A stretch of DNA of 64,000 nt, taken from positions 43,787-107,786 of the forward strand of contig JAHBWH010000004.1 in NCBI GenBank assembly GCA_019637115.1, given 5' to 3'. This stretch comes from Myxococcales bacterium (lineage in GTDB: Bacteria; Myxococcota_A; Polyangia; Polyangiales; Houyiibacteriaceae). Shown piece by piece: positions 17,401 through 25,470 of this stretch (the stretch's first letter is position 1; every line of letters starts with the position of its first letter). Below the pieces are notes generated by a model. The model saw nothing but the letters and a program-made list of their open reading frames with translations, searched no databases and was not told where the DNA came from. Position numbers and translations under genes: made by a program.

Positions 17401-17529
17401 ATTCCGGAGGAGCGCGAACGTGAGCGGCTGGCCATCGAAGCGCGTCACGAAGGGTTGGCCGATCATACCTTCCCGGTGGCCGTGGTCCTCTTGGTGCCCG
17501 AAACGCTCGCTGCAGGGAGGCCGTCGTGA
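14437..17529 (+). CDS. drmD: DISARM SNF2-like helicase DrmD
   Basis: A 1030-residue SWI2/SNF2 ATPase. Walker A is DDVGLGKTIEAGL (about 141-153), motif II DEAH (about 255), motif III TATPHDGYTESF, and the C-terminal RecA lobe has FTEYRATQKWL, ATDAASEGIDLQ and motif VI QRNGRVDRHGQ (about 607-614). A long helical, charged C-terminal part follows. In class 1 DISARM this gene precedes the adenine methylase and is required together with drmABC; the exact DNA role is not settled. Overlaps of 4 bp at both ends (ATGA with vsr, GTGA with drmMI) indicate tight coupling. Assignment rests on gene order plus motifs. Confidence 0.88.
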   Translation: MSEGSMVSASPEPGQLVEVRRRQWMVSDVDASSVSPELRRQSLVKLASIDEDALGEEIEVVWELEPGAHVIERAGLPTLSTLDDPSTLDAFLDAVRWGAATNADRGYLQAPFRSGASIEDYQLDPLVRAIDMARTNLLIADDVGLGKTIEAGLVIQEMLLRHRARTVLVLCPASLQEKWRVEMAEKFGLEFRIVDTEFVKRLRRERGVHANPWTAFPRLIASIDWAKQGEGMRLLRDVLPPHPTYSRRFDMLVIDEAHNVAPTVGRYALESLRTRLVRLVAPHYQHKLFLTATPHDGYTESFTALLELLDDQRFSRNVLPPEDQLARVMVRRLKSDLVDADGKKLYPVRRLEALNVEYTDDERAARKLLDEYIASREAQDDRAGIASHFVHQLLRKRLASSPAAFGSTLARHVATLEGRVEKLRASRLDERILRRAISKSEEDYADDDSRETAEVEAIEEASRRLRPLSDAEKKLLARLRSWAEVAGHKPDSKAASLLRWLEATLRPGGHWSKTRVILFTEYRATQKWLQEILASHGFGASRLALLFGGMDPKERESIKAAFQADPSESPVRILLATDAASEGIDLQNHCNLLVHVEIPYNPNVMEQRNGRVDRHGQKQSEVVIYHPVDSDGGHGDDILRALRKLDLMRADMGSVNPVIAPQLPALLEGRRRELDTRAAEQRIDRARRYVKAERELRERIAKLHDRLTTTRGEQHLTPDRIERVVRVALALADKPDLTPANLAGVSDVPVFRMPALSGSWSRCLDGLEHPFTKRVRPITFDHDVAKGRDDVVLVHLNHPLVQMSLRVLRAEVWARDDVKKLSRVTARMLPDARLDGPAVVVVSRLVITGGNHHRLHEELTEAGGYLRDTSFRREDRVGELRGWLDDSKPAVIPDPLFDALRTRFEKHTGAVLNAVGARSKERLKGLGSTLDARKRKEVDEMSQLLDDLATNLRAELDKEEPKQLSLFSEDERTQLRRDRLALEARLRRIPEERERERLAIEARHEGLADHTFPVAVVLLVPETLAAGRPS

Positions 17530-20500
17530 GCGCACGGTTCGAGTGGCTGAATCTGGTTGAGGTCTCGGGACCGTTCCTCGCGATTCCCGTCCTACGCGAG
17601 GTCTTCCCGCAGGGGCTCGAGGAGCTCGACGCGACTCGCGCCAAGCGCCTTCGCAGCGCCTACGAGGAGTGGCGGGATGCGGTGGATGGCGACGACGCCG
17701 GGCGGGAGGAGTTGCACGCTGCGTGGATCGACGAAGTGCTGCGCACCGCGCTCGATGCTGACGACCCGATGGTGAAGACCGGGGCCGAAGTTCCTGCGGC
17801 ATCGGCGGAGCTGCCGGAACACGGCGTGACCATCGTGCCCGAGCGGGTGCTGGTCGACCCCACGCACGGCGGCGCCGTACTGGCCCCCATCCATGTCTTC
17901 CCGCCCGACACCGACTTGTCGGCGACACGGAAGTTCGAGGGGCTCTCGAGCTCGCCGGAAGACCGGATGGTCTCGCACCTACGTGCACTGAACCTTCCCT
18001 TCGGCGTCGTGACCAATGGCGAACGTTGGATGCTCGTGCACGCGCCCTCGGGCCAGGTGACGACCTTCGCCAGTTGGTACGCCCGGCTCTGGGGACAGGA
18101 ACCCGAGACGCTCCGCGCGTTCGTATCGCTCCTCGGCGTGCGCCGGTTCTTCGCGCCGGAGGATGACCGCCTCCCGGCGCTCTTCACCCGCTCGATGAAG
18201 CACCAAGACGAGGTCGCCGACGCGCTCGGCGACCAGGTCCGGCGGGCCATCGAAGTCTTGGTCCAAGCACTCGACCGGGCGGACCAGGATCGGAACCGTG
18301 AGCTCCTCCACGACGTGAAGCCTCGAGACCTCTACGAGGCGGGCCTCACCGTGATGATGCGGCTCGTGTTCCTCCTGGCAGCGGAGGAGCGCGGACTCTT
18401 GCTCCTCGGGGAGCCGCGCTACGACGCCTTCTACGCGGTCTCGACGTTGCGGATGCAGCTCCGCGCGGAGACCGACGAGATCCTCGAGCGCCGCCGCTCG
18501 GCATGGTCACGGCTGCTCGCGACCTTCCGGGGCGTGTTCGGCGGCATCGACCATCCCACGTTGCGACTCCCCGCGATGGGTGGCTCGCTCTTCGATCCGG
18601 ATCGTTTCCCGTTCCTCGAGGGGCGCCTGAAGGGCACGTCTTGGCGAAGCCACCGCGCGGAGCCCCTACCGATCGACGACCGCACGGTCTTGTTGCTCCT
18701 CGAAGCCATCCAGACCTTCGAGGGGCGCACGCTCTCGTATCGAGCGCTCGACGTGGAACAGATCGGTCACGTCTACGAAGGTCTGCTCGAACGCACCGTC
18801 GAGCGCGTCGCCGACGTGACGCTCGAGCTCGACGCGAGCACCTCGGCCAAAGACGCGCGCGTCACGCTCGGCGAGCTCGAGTCGGCACGACTCGATGGGA
18901 AGGCGAGCGTCACGGAGCTCCTCGTCGAGCGCACGAAGCGTTCGAAGTCGGCGATCGCGAAGGCGTTGGCTGCGGAGGTCGAGCCCATTCGGAGCGCGCG
19001 CCTCCTGTCCGTCTGTCGTGGTGACGTGAAGCTCCGCGACCGACTCGAGCCCTACGTGCGCCTCCTACGCACCGACCCTTGGGGCTATCCGCTGGTCCAC
19101 CCGAAGGGCGCGTTCGTCGTCGTGCTCGGGACCGACCGGCGCGAGACCGGCACGCACTACACGCCGAAGAGCCTCACCGAGCGCATCGTCGAAGAGACGT
19201 TGACGCCGCTCGTCTACGAAGGCCCAGCGACCGGTACACCGCGCAGCGAGTGGAAGCTGAAGACGCCTGAAGAGCTGCTCGACCTGAAGGTTTGCGACCC
19301 GGCAATGGGCTCGGGCGCATTCCTAGTGCAGGCGTGCCGCTTCTTGAGCGCCCGACTGATCGAGTCCTGGGCAATCGAGGAGGCCGCTGGACGCATCGTC
19401 GACCTCACTGGCAAGACCCATGACCCGAGCACCAACGTCGAGACCATGTCGTTCGGTGAGGAGGTGCGTGCCGAGAACGCGCGGCGCATCGTGGCAGAGC
19501 GCTGCCTCTACGGCGTCGACCTGAACCCGCTCGCCGTCGAGTTGGCGAAGCTGTCGCTGTGGCTCGTCACGCTGTCGAAGGGGCGACCGTTCGGCTTCCT
19601 TGACCACAACCTCCGCCAGGGGGACAGCTTGCTCGGCATCAGCCGGCTCGAACAGCTCACGGACCTGTCGATGACTCCGAAGAGGCAGACACAACGACGA
19701 CTCTTTGGAGAAAGCGTTCGGTATAGCGTCCGGACGGCCCTGGCCATTCGCCTCCAGCTACGTGAGATGCCCATCCGCGACATTCGAGACGTGGAGGCTA
19801 TGGCAACGCTCGACGCCGCTGCGCGACAGAAGCTCGACGTCTCCGACGAGCTGGCGAATGCGTTCATTGCGGCGGTGTTCGCAGCTGAGAGCGACCGCGT
19901 GCTCGAGTCACGGCTGGCGGGCTTCGCCGTGGAAGCCGACCGGATCTCGGAGGGCAACGAGGAGGACCTGAAATCGCTGCGGTGTCGTGCGGCATCCGAC
20001 TTGACCATCGACTCCCCCAGTGGGGCTCCGCGGACACCATTTCACTGGCCGCTCGAGTTCCCCGAGGTGTTTCATCGCCCCGACGCTGGGTTCGACGCGA
20101 TCGTTGGTAATCCGCCGTTCATGGGCGGACGCATCCTCGGTCGACGGCTCGGGATGGTCTACCAGGAGTATCTGAAGACCATCCGAAACAACGTTGTCGG
20201 CTCTCCAGACCTTTGCGCGTATTTCTTTCTTCGTGCCTTCACCCTCGTACGCCAGACAGGCCACTTCGGCTTGCTTGCGACGAAGTCAATCGCAGAGACG
20301 GGGTCTCGAACTGTCTGTCTCGATCAGATCATTTCGCTCGGCGGGGTCATCTATCGTGCGAATTCACGGTTCCCGTGGCCGGGCCGCGCTGCGGTGGTTG
20401 TATCTATCGTGTGGGCTGCTCGATCGTGGCGGGGCGATGTCGTACTGGATGACAGAGCGGCGACGACAATCAACGGTGCGCTCAAGGAGGATTTGGAGCT

Positions 20501-21605
20501 TGACCCTCCCGCGAAGCTCAAGGCGAATCTCGGAACGTTCTCGGCCGGCCAAGACACGATGGGACGCGGATTCGAGTTGGACGCCCTGGAACGGTCGAAG
20601 ATGTTGGCTGAGGCTCCTGCATGCGTCGATGTCATTCTGCCACTCTTCCACGGTGGCGATCTAAACCAGTTGCCAGAGCTCCTCCCTTATCGATGGGTCA
20701 TCTACTTTCGTGACTGGCCGGAATCCCGGGCAAGAGCCTACGAACCTGCGTTCCGCCGAGTTGAGGAGTATGTCAAGCCCTATCGCGACTCACTCACGGG
20801 TCAGATCCACCAGGATTGCTTCTGGAAATTCTGGGACCTTCGGCCCCGATTGATGACGGAGCTTGAAACGAAGACGCACATGCTTGGGATTGCCGCTGTC
20901 ACGAAGCATCTATGCGTGAGCCGCGTTCCCACCAACGCCGTCTACAACAAGCAAGTCAAGTTGCTGTTTTACGATGGATTCGCCGAGCTAGCAGTGTTTC
21001 AGAGCTCGCTTCACGACGTGTGGGCGCGTTGGCGAGCGGGCACGATGGGGGCCGCGACTCTCCGCTACTCGACCTCGTCAACGCTGGAGACCTGGCCGAT
21101 GCCCGAAAGTCTAGAAGGTCTTGAGAACATCGGCAGGCGCTATGCAGAACTCCGCGACAAAATCCGCAAGGATGACTCCGTCGGCCTGACGGACCTCTAC
21201 AACCGGTTCCATGACCCAACTAGCGCATCCGCACAAATGGAAGCCCTCCGCGCACTTCATCGTGAGATGGACCGCGCGGTGCTCCATGCCTACGGCTGGA
21301 AGGACATCGATCTCGGATTCGGCTTTCGCGACGTTGGGTACCTTCCTTCCAACGATCGGCTACGCTTGACCGTTTCTGAGCGCGCGCGCGACGAGCTTCT
21401 CAAGCGGCTAACAGCTCTTAATCTTGAGCGTCACGCTCGGGAGGTCACCGCGGGCGCGACGACCCGATCGACGCAGGGGCGCACGAAGACCAAGCGCTCT
21501 GGCCAAGGCACACTCTCCCTCGTCGATGTGCCACTGCCGACTACGTCGAAGACCCAGAACCCTGCGCCAACGAAGAAGGGCCGCGGGCGGAGGACTAGTC
21601 GATGA
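17526..21605 (+). CDS. drmMI: DISARM N6-adenine methyltransferase DrmMI
   Basis: A 1359-residue protein starting at a GTG overlapping the drmD stop. The first 560 residues are a large helical region. Then GTHYTPKSLTERIV, the SAM motif CDPAMGSGAF (C590) and the catalytic motif NPPF (862-865) define an Eco57I/type IIG-like gamma-class adenine methylase. The last 480 residues should hold the target-recognition domain. No PD-(D/E)xK nuclease motif is obvious, fitting a methylase that marks self DNA in class 1 DISARM. The segment from about 20100 to 21400 is distinctly poorer in GC than the first half of the same gene, suggesting an exchanged recognition domain. It ends in ATGA shared with the next gene. 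Confidence 0.88.
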   Translation: MSARFEWLNLVEVSGPFLAIPVLREVFPQGLEELDATRAKRLRSAYEEWRDAVDGDDAGREELHAAWIDEVLRTALDADDPMVKTGAEVPAASAELPEHGVTIVPERVLVDPTHGGAVLAPIHVFPPDTDLSATRKFEGLSSSPEDRMVSHLRALNLPFGVVTNGERWMLVHAPSGQVTTFASWYARLWGQEPETLRAFVSLLGVRRFFAPEDDRLPALFTRSMKHQDEVADALGDQVRRAIEVLVQALDRADQDRNRELLHDVKPRDLYEAGLTVMMRLVFLLAAEERGLLLLGEPRYDAFYAVSTLRMQLRAETDEILERRRSAWSRLLATFRGVFGGIDHPTLRLPAMGGSLFDPDRFPFLEGRLKGTSWRSHRAEPLPIDDRTVLLLLEAIQTFEGRTLSYRALDVEQIGHVYEGLLERTVERVADVTLELDASTSAKDARVTLGELESARLDGKASVTELLVERTKRSKSAIAKALAAEVEPIRSARLLSVCRGDVKLRDRLEPYVRLLRTDPWGYPLVHPKGAFVVVLGTDRRETGTHYTPKSLTERIVEETLTPLVYEGPATGTPRSEWKLKTPEELLDLKVCDPAMGSGAFLVQACRFLSARLIESWAIEEAAGRIVDLTGKTHDPSTNVETMSFGEEVRAENARRIVAERCLYGVDLNPLAVELAKLSLWLVTLSKGRPFGFLDHNLRQGDSLLGISRLEQLTDLSMTPKRQTQRRLFGESVRYSVRTALAIRLQLREMPIRDIRDVEAMATLDAAARQKLDVSDELANAFIAAVFAAESDRVLESRLAGFAVEADRISEGNEEDLKSLRCRAASDLTIDSPSGAPRTPFHWPLEFPEVFHRPDAGFDAIVGNPPFMGGRILGRRLGMVYQEYLKTIRNNVVGSPDLCAYFFLRAFTLVRQTGHFGLLATKSIAETGSRTVCLDQIISLGGVIYRANSRFPWPGRAAVVVSIVWAARSWRGDVVLDDRAATTINGALKEDLELDPPAKLKANLGTFSAGQDTMGRGFELDALERSKMLAEAPACVDVILPLFHGGDLNQLPELLPYRWVIYFRDWPESRARAYEPAFRRVEEYVKPYRDSLTGQIHQDCFWKFWDLRPRLMTELETKTHMLGIAAVTKHLCVSRVPTNAVYNKQVKLLFYDGFAELAVFQSSLHDVWARWRAGTMGAATLRYSTSSTLETWPMPESLEGLENIGRRYAELRDKIRKDDSVGLTDLYNRFHDPTSASAQMEALRALHREMDRAVLHAYGWKDIDLGFGFRDVGYLPSNDRLRLTVSERARDELLKRLTALNLERHAREVTAGATTRSTQGRTKTKRSGQGTLSLVDVPLPTTSKTQNPAPTKKGRGRRTSR

Positions 21606-23059
21606 AACAGGGCATCGACAGTGCGCAGGCGACCCCGACCAAGCAGTTCTTCGTGTCGATGCTCACGCGCGACATCAAGCTCGAGGACGCCATCCTCGAC
21701 CTGATCGACAATTGCCTCGATGGCGCTCTGCGTCTCGGCGACGGCGGCAAGCCCGACTATTCGAGGTACCTGGTCCAGATCACGCTCGCGAAGGACCACT
21801 TCTCCATCGAGGACAACTGCGGTGGCATCCCTCGTGATGTCGCGAAGAACTACGCGTTCAAGATGGGCCGCGAGCCCAACGACAACCGCGACTCCGACAC
21901 CGAGACGATCGGCATGTACGGCGTCGGCATGAAGCGCGCGATTTTCAAGATGGGTCGCAACGCGATCGTGAAGACGCGACACGGCACCGACACCTACGAA
22001 GTGCCGATCACGGCCGCGTGGCTCGACGCGACCAGCTGGGACCCACTGCCGATTAACGAACCCACCGAGGCAACGGAGAAGCTCGAGGCGCCCGGAACGA
22101 CGATCTATGTGAGCGACCTGAACGAAGGTGTCGCCCGGCACTTCGCCAACCCCGCCTTCGTGAACGAGGTGACCACGGCCATCTCGCAGCACTTCACGAT
22201 GTTCCTCCAGTGGGGCCTCAAGATCGAAATCAACGGCGAGTCGGTGCAGCCCGTCCACGTCGAGGTGCTCGTCTCGCCGCGCGAGGATGGCCCGGCTCCC
22301 TACGTGTTCCGTAAGACGACGGGCGATGTCACGGTGTCGATCACCGTCGGCCTCAACACGAGCCGCCGCTCCGAGGGTGACGACAGCGACGATGACGCGG
22401 ACTTCGCGGGGCAGCGTGCCTCGGCCACGGCAGGCTGGACGGTTCTTTGCAACGACCGCGCTGTCATCGTTGGCGACAAGAGCCGCCTGACGGGCTGGGG
22501 CGACCTCCCGCTCGTGCCGCTCTACCACCCGCAGTTCGCGGTCATCACCGGCATAATCGAGTTCCGCGCGAAGGACGCGAAGAAGCTCCCGGTCACGACT
22601 ACGAAGCGCGCGCTCGACGCATCGTCGGAACTCTGGCTCGAGTCCCTCGTGAAGATGAAGGAGGGGATGCGGGTTTGGATCTCGTACACGAACGACTGGA
22701 AGAACCACCCGCGCGCTGACCAGCAGATCTACTGGCACGACGCGCAGCCCCTGTCGCTCAGCAAAGCAATCGATAAGGTCGCGTCGCGCACGTCGGCCAA
22801 GAAGACGAAGACCCGCGACGACGCCGGCGAAATGAGCGAGGTCGTCGAGTTCAACCCGAAGAAGAACAACGTTCTGCCGAAGCCCGAGCAGAAGAAGCCC
22901 TCGTCGAGGCGCATCGTCTTCTCTCGTCCCGTCGAAGAGATCCGAGCCGTCTCGAGAATGCTATTCGACGATCCCGACGTGAAGGCGGGCACCGTCGGCG
23001 ACGAGTGCTTCAAGATCCAGCTCGAACTCGTCAAACCCTCCAAGAAGCGGAGGAGCTGA
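21602..23059 (+). CDS. MORC/MutL-like GHKL ATPase in the DISARM operon
   Basis: A 485-residue protein with an N-terminal Hsp90/MutL-type ATP fold: N-box DLIDNCLD (residues 33-40, Asp in the place of the usual Glu, Asn 37 kept), motif G1 IEDNCGGIP (69-77) and G2 GMYGVGMKRAIFKMG (104-118). A transducer-like middle region follows (FRAKDAKKLPVTTTKRAL), and the C-terminus is Lys-rich (KPSSRR, KPSKKRRS). Prokaryotic GHKL ATPases of the MORC/MutL type are known from genome surveys to sit beside SNF2 helicases and methylases in restriction-like loci. Here it is coupled to drmMI by ATGA and to the next gene by a 2-bp gap. A role as an ATP-gated DNA clamp is inference. Confidence 0.8.
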   Translation: MKQGIDSAQATPTKQFFVSMLTRDIKLEDAILDLIDNCLDGALRLGDGGKPDYSRYLVQITLAKDHFSIEDNCGGIPRDVAKNYAFKMGREPNDNRDSDTETIGMYGVGMKRAIFKMGRNAIVKTRHGTDTYEVPITAAWLDATSWDPLPINEPTEATEKLEAPGTTIYVSDLNEGVARHFANPAFVNEVTTAISQHFTMFLQWGLKIEINGESVQPVHVEVLVSPREDGPAPYVFRKTTGDVTVSITVGLNTSRRSEGDDSDDDADFAGQRASATAGWTVLCNDRAVIVGDKSRLTGWGDLPLVPLYHPQFAVITGIIEFRAKDAKKLPVTTTKRALDASSELWLESLVKMKEGMRVWISYTNDWKNHPRADQQIYWHDAQPLSLSKAIDKVASRTSAKKTKTRDDAGEMSEVVEFNPKKNNVLPKPEQKKPSSRRIVFSRPVEEIRAVSRMLFDDPDVKAGTVGDECFKIQLELVKPSKKRRS

Positions 23060-23061
23060 CT

Positions 23062-24012
23062 GTGAGCACCGGTTCCTCAGTGCCCTACAAGCTGCGGCCG
23101 AACAAGGCCGTCGACCGGGAGCTGTTCCTCTCGCTGTTGACCCGTCTCGCGCCTTCGTTGGTGCTGGAGGGACATCACTACATCGGCCTCGGCGGTTCGT
23201 TCCTCGAAGACTTCCGGCTCGTGCACGCGCGACTCGGCATCGAGCGAATGACGAGCATCGAAGCAGAGGAGGAGGTCCACAAGAGACAGGTCTTCAACCG
23301 GCCCACGCCGTCTGTCGAGTGCGTGCATTCGAGCCTCGAGGACTACCTAGACCGGCACGACTTCGACCGGCCGGCAATCGTCTGGTTCGACTACACAGCG
23401 CCGAAGCCGGTCGAGCAGATCGGGCGTTTCGCGCGCACCGTCGGCGAGGTGAAGGTCAACAGTGTCCTGCGCCTCACGCTCAACGCCCAGCCCGGCGCGC
23501 TGGGGACTCCGAGTCCGCAGCTCTCGGGCCCGGCCCTGTGGGAGTGGCGTCTCGAGAAGTTCAAGGACCGCCTCGGCTCGCTGTGCCCCACGGACATCAC
23601 CCCGGCTGACATGGAGAAGAGGACCTACGGGCCCAGCATCCTTCGCGCGCTGTTCTTGGCCGTCGAGAAGGAGGTGCTCAGCCACGCGGACCGCAAGGTA
23701 GTGTGGGCGCTGAGCACGCACTACGCGGACGGTCAGCCGATGGTCACTGCGACGATCGTGGTGTGCGCTGCCAACGACACGTTCATCGAGCCGATGGTGA
23801 AGGGCTGGATCTTTTACTCGCCGCCCCGCGACCCGCTTCGCATCGACCTACCGGCGCTCTCGACGCTGGAGCGGCTCACGATGGAGTCGAACGACGACGC
23901 TAAGGCCAAGCTTGGGTTCGAGCTGCCCGAGTCGGGCCTCGGAGAAGACCCCTTCGAGGTGTTCAAGAAGTTCTACCGAATCTACCCGCACTTCTCGCGG
24001 GTGGAGCTGTAG
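23062..24012 (+). CDS. Rossmann methyltransferase-like protein of unknown function
   Basis: A 316-residue protein; the GTG start is fixed by AGGAG six bases upstream. The pattern YIGLGGSFLEDF (motif I-like glycine loop), MTSIEAEEE (acid after strand 2), VHSSLEDYL and IVWFDYTAP (motif IV-like strand ending in Asp) fits a class I SAM-dependent methyltransferase fold, but no substrate motif is visible. The family is not recognised. It directly follows the GHKL ATPase gene, so the two may work as a pair. The last 100 residues contain a two-strand region (VVWALSTHYADGQPMVTATIVV) and a C-terminal helix ending FYRIYPHFSRVEL. Alternatives are a Rossmann-fold sensor lacking methyl transfer. Confidence 0.65.
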   Translation: MSTGSSVPYKLRPNKAVDRELFLSLLTRLAPSLVLEGHHYIGLGGSFLEDFRLVHARLGIERMTSIEAEEEVHKRQVFNRPTPSVECVHSSLEDYLDRHDFDRPAIVWFDYTAPKPVEQIGRFARTVGEVKVNSVLRLTLNAQPGALGTPSPQLSGPALWEWRLEKFKDRLGSLCPTDITPADMEKRTYGPSILRALFLAVEKEVLSHADRKVVWALSTHYADGQPMVTATIVVCAANDTFIEPMVKGWIFYSPPRDPLRIDLPALSTLERLTMESNDDAKAKLGFELPESGLGEDPFEVFKKFYRIYPHFSRVEL

Positions 24013-24025
24013 CAAGGAGCAGCGG

Positions 24026-24314
24026 ATGACGACGAACACCCCGCGGAACACACAGGTATGGATCGCCAGGGAGGCGACGTCGCCCGTTCGTCATTCGGTT
24101 CGACGGTGAACCGATCGGCAGCGCGGTCGGCCCAAGCAAAGGGGTACTCGTGGTAGATGAGTGGGAGCCATCAGCGTGGGCCACGCCCTCCGCATCGATC
24201 TCGAGGCGTTGGGCGCAGGCTGCCCTCGATGATCAAGGCTCGCTGGCTCTGCTCGACCACGGGTCCGCCGTGACGGTCGCGTCGGCGAAGGTCTCGAAAA
24301 GGAGCGGACCATGA
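24026..24314 (+). pseudogene. Frameshifted small gene related to the N-terminus of DrmA
   Basis: AAGGAG lies six bases before ATG 24026. The frame runs 19 codons to TCG at 24080-24082 and then derails at CCC (24083-24085), hitting a stop soon after. If one C is skipped, the following frame is open for 76 codons and ends in a TGA at 24312-24314, overlapping the ATG of the next gene in the usual ATGA fashion. The restored product of about 95 residues reads VWIAREATS then PFVIRFDGEPIGSAVG, closely like AWLAEEAAPI then SPFVVRLDGDGSGSA at the start of DrmA. Either a genuine one-base insertion or a sequencing error in the C run. Confidence 0.7.
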
Positions 24315-25468
24315 CCAAGGCCATTCGAGTTAGAGTCGATGAGACCATTCAGTCGGTCGAGCGCCACCACGCCAGCTTGCAAGCCAGCAGCGGCGACGTG
24401 CCAATGTGGCTTCCTACGAACACCTCGGAGCGCATCGGCACTGACGTGTCATTGCTCCAGTTGCTGATGACCTGGAGCCAGAAGCAGACGGCACCGAGGC
24501 TTTGTATTCGCGGTGCTCTGAAAAAGGATGCGGACGTCGCGCTCGACAAGGTGTGTGACAACGTCGTGGGGCTCTCCGCAGTAACCCTGAGCAAGTCCGT
24601 CTTGTCCTGGGACAAGAAGGACATCGGCCCACAAGCCCACAAGAAGGCGAGTCAACGGGTGGACGAGATGGTCGAGGAGCGCGCGAAGTTCCAGCGTGGC
24701 TCCTCGTTCGCTGTCCTCTGCTTCGACGGAACGTCCAAGCCGTTTCCGCGCAACCTGTACTACGCCAGCGGCGACGTACTGTCTCGGCGGGATCTGAAAG
24801 CACTGTTCAACAAGCGGTTGAAGTTGGCCGAGAGCAACAGCGCTCGACGTGACCGAATCGAGGATGTCGCCACGCGCCTCGGAGTCATTTTGTTCGAGAC
24901 ATTCCGCAACACCCATCAATGGGCGCGCACCACGGTCGACGGCGTTCCGATCCGCAGGAGCGTTCGCGGACTGCTCATGCGGCGGTATCGGCAGCATCCG
25001 GCTTCGCCTGGGCAAGGGCTCGAAACCCGTCACGAGCAAGACGCGCCGATGGCGGAGTTCATCGCAACGCACATCGAGCAGACGGGCAGCGGCGGTGTGC
25101 TGGAGTTGTCGGTTTTCGATGGAGGGCCTGGGCTCGTTCGCCGTTCGCGAGGCATGCATGATCTTGCCACGCTCTCCCTCGCAGATGAGCGAGCCGCGTG
25201 CCTCGCGTGCTTCGATAAGCACAACACCTCGTCGGGCATGGTTCATCGCGGAATCGGCCTCTACGCCTCCATGCGAGAACTCGATCAACTCGGAGGGTTT
25301 CTACGCCTGCGCACGGGGCGCATGTCCCTCTACCGAAACTTTCACGACGAGCCCTTTCGAGAGGACACCCCCACCTCATTCTCCGATTGGCCGCTCCAAG
25401 ATGGTCAGCCCAACGCTAGCGTCGCTGGTACGGTGCTGACGTTTATCCTCCCGATCCCTGAAGTGTAG
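24311..25468 (+). CDS. Second GHKL ATPase, histidine-kinase-like ATP-binding protein
   Basis: A 385-residue protein with AAGGAG seven bases before its ATG. The last 190 residues carry the ATP-binding fold: N-box FETFRN (E196, N200), G1 VFDGGPGL (268-275) and G2 RGIGLY (313-318), followed by the strand GGFLRLRTGRMSLY. There is no HisKA dimerisation helix or receiver, so it is not a classical sensor kinase. The N-terminal half (LCIRGALKKDADVALDK, SFAVLCFDGTSKPFPRNL) looks alpha/beta and is unassigned. It is two bases from the phosphoribosyltransferase-like gene, so the two are probably co-translated partners. It is unlike the MORC-type ATPase at 21602 in both motifs and layout. Confidence 0.72.
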   Translation: MTKAIRVRVDETIQSVERHHASLQASSGDVPMWLPTNTSERIGTDVSLLQLLMTWSQKQTAPRLCIRGALKKDADVALDKVCDNVVGLSAVTLSKSVLSWDKKDIGPQAHKKASQRVDEMVEERAKFQRGSSFAVLCFDGTSKPFPRNLYYASGDVLSRRDLKALFNKRLKLAESNSARRDRIEDVATRLGVILFETFRNTHQWARTTVDGVPIRRSVRGLLMRRYRQHPASPGQGLETRHEQDAPMAEFIATHIEQTGSGGVLELSVFDGGPGLVRRSRGMHDLATLSLADERAACLACFDKHNTSSGMVHRGIGLYASMRELDQLGGFLRLRTGRMSLYRNFHDEPFREDTPTSFSDWPLQDGQPNASVAGTVLTFILPIPEV

Positions 25469-25470
25469 CC

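Noticed and set aside
24311..25468. Classical two-component sensor kinase
   Set aside because: The ATP-binding motifs are present but there is no phospho-acceptor His helix, no membrane span and no response regulator nearby.
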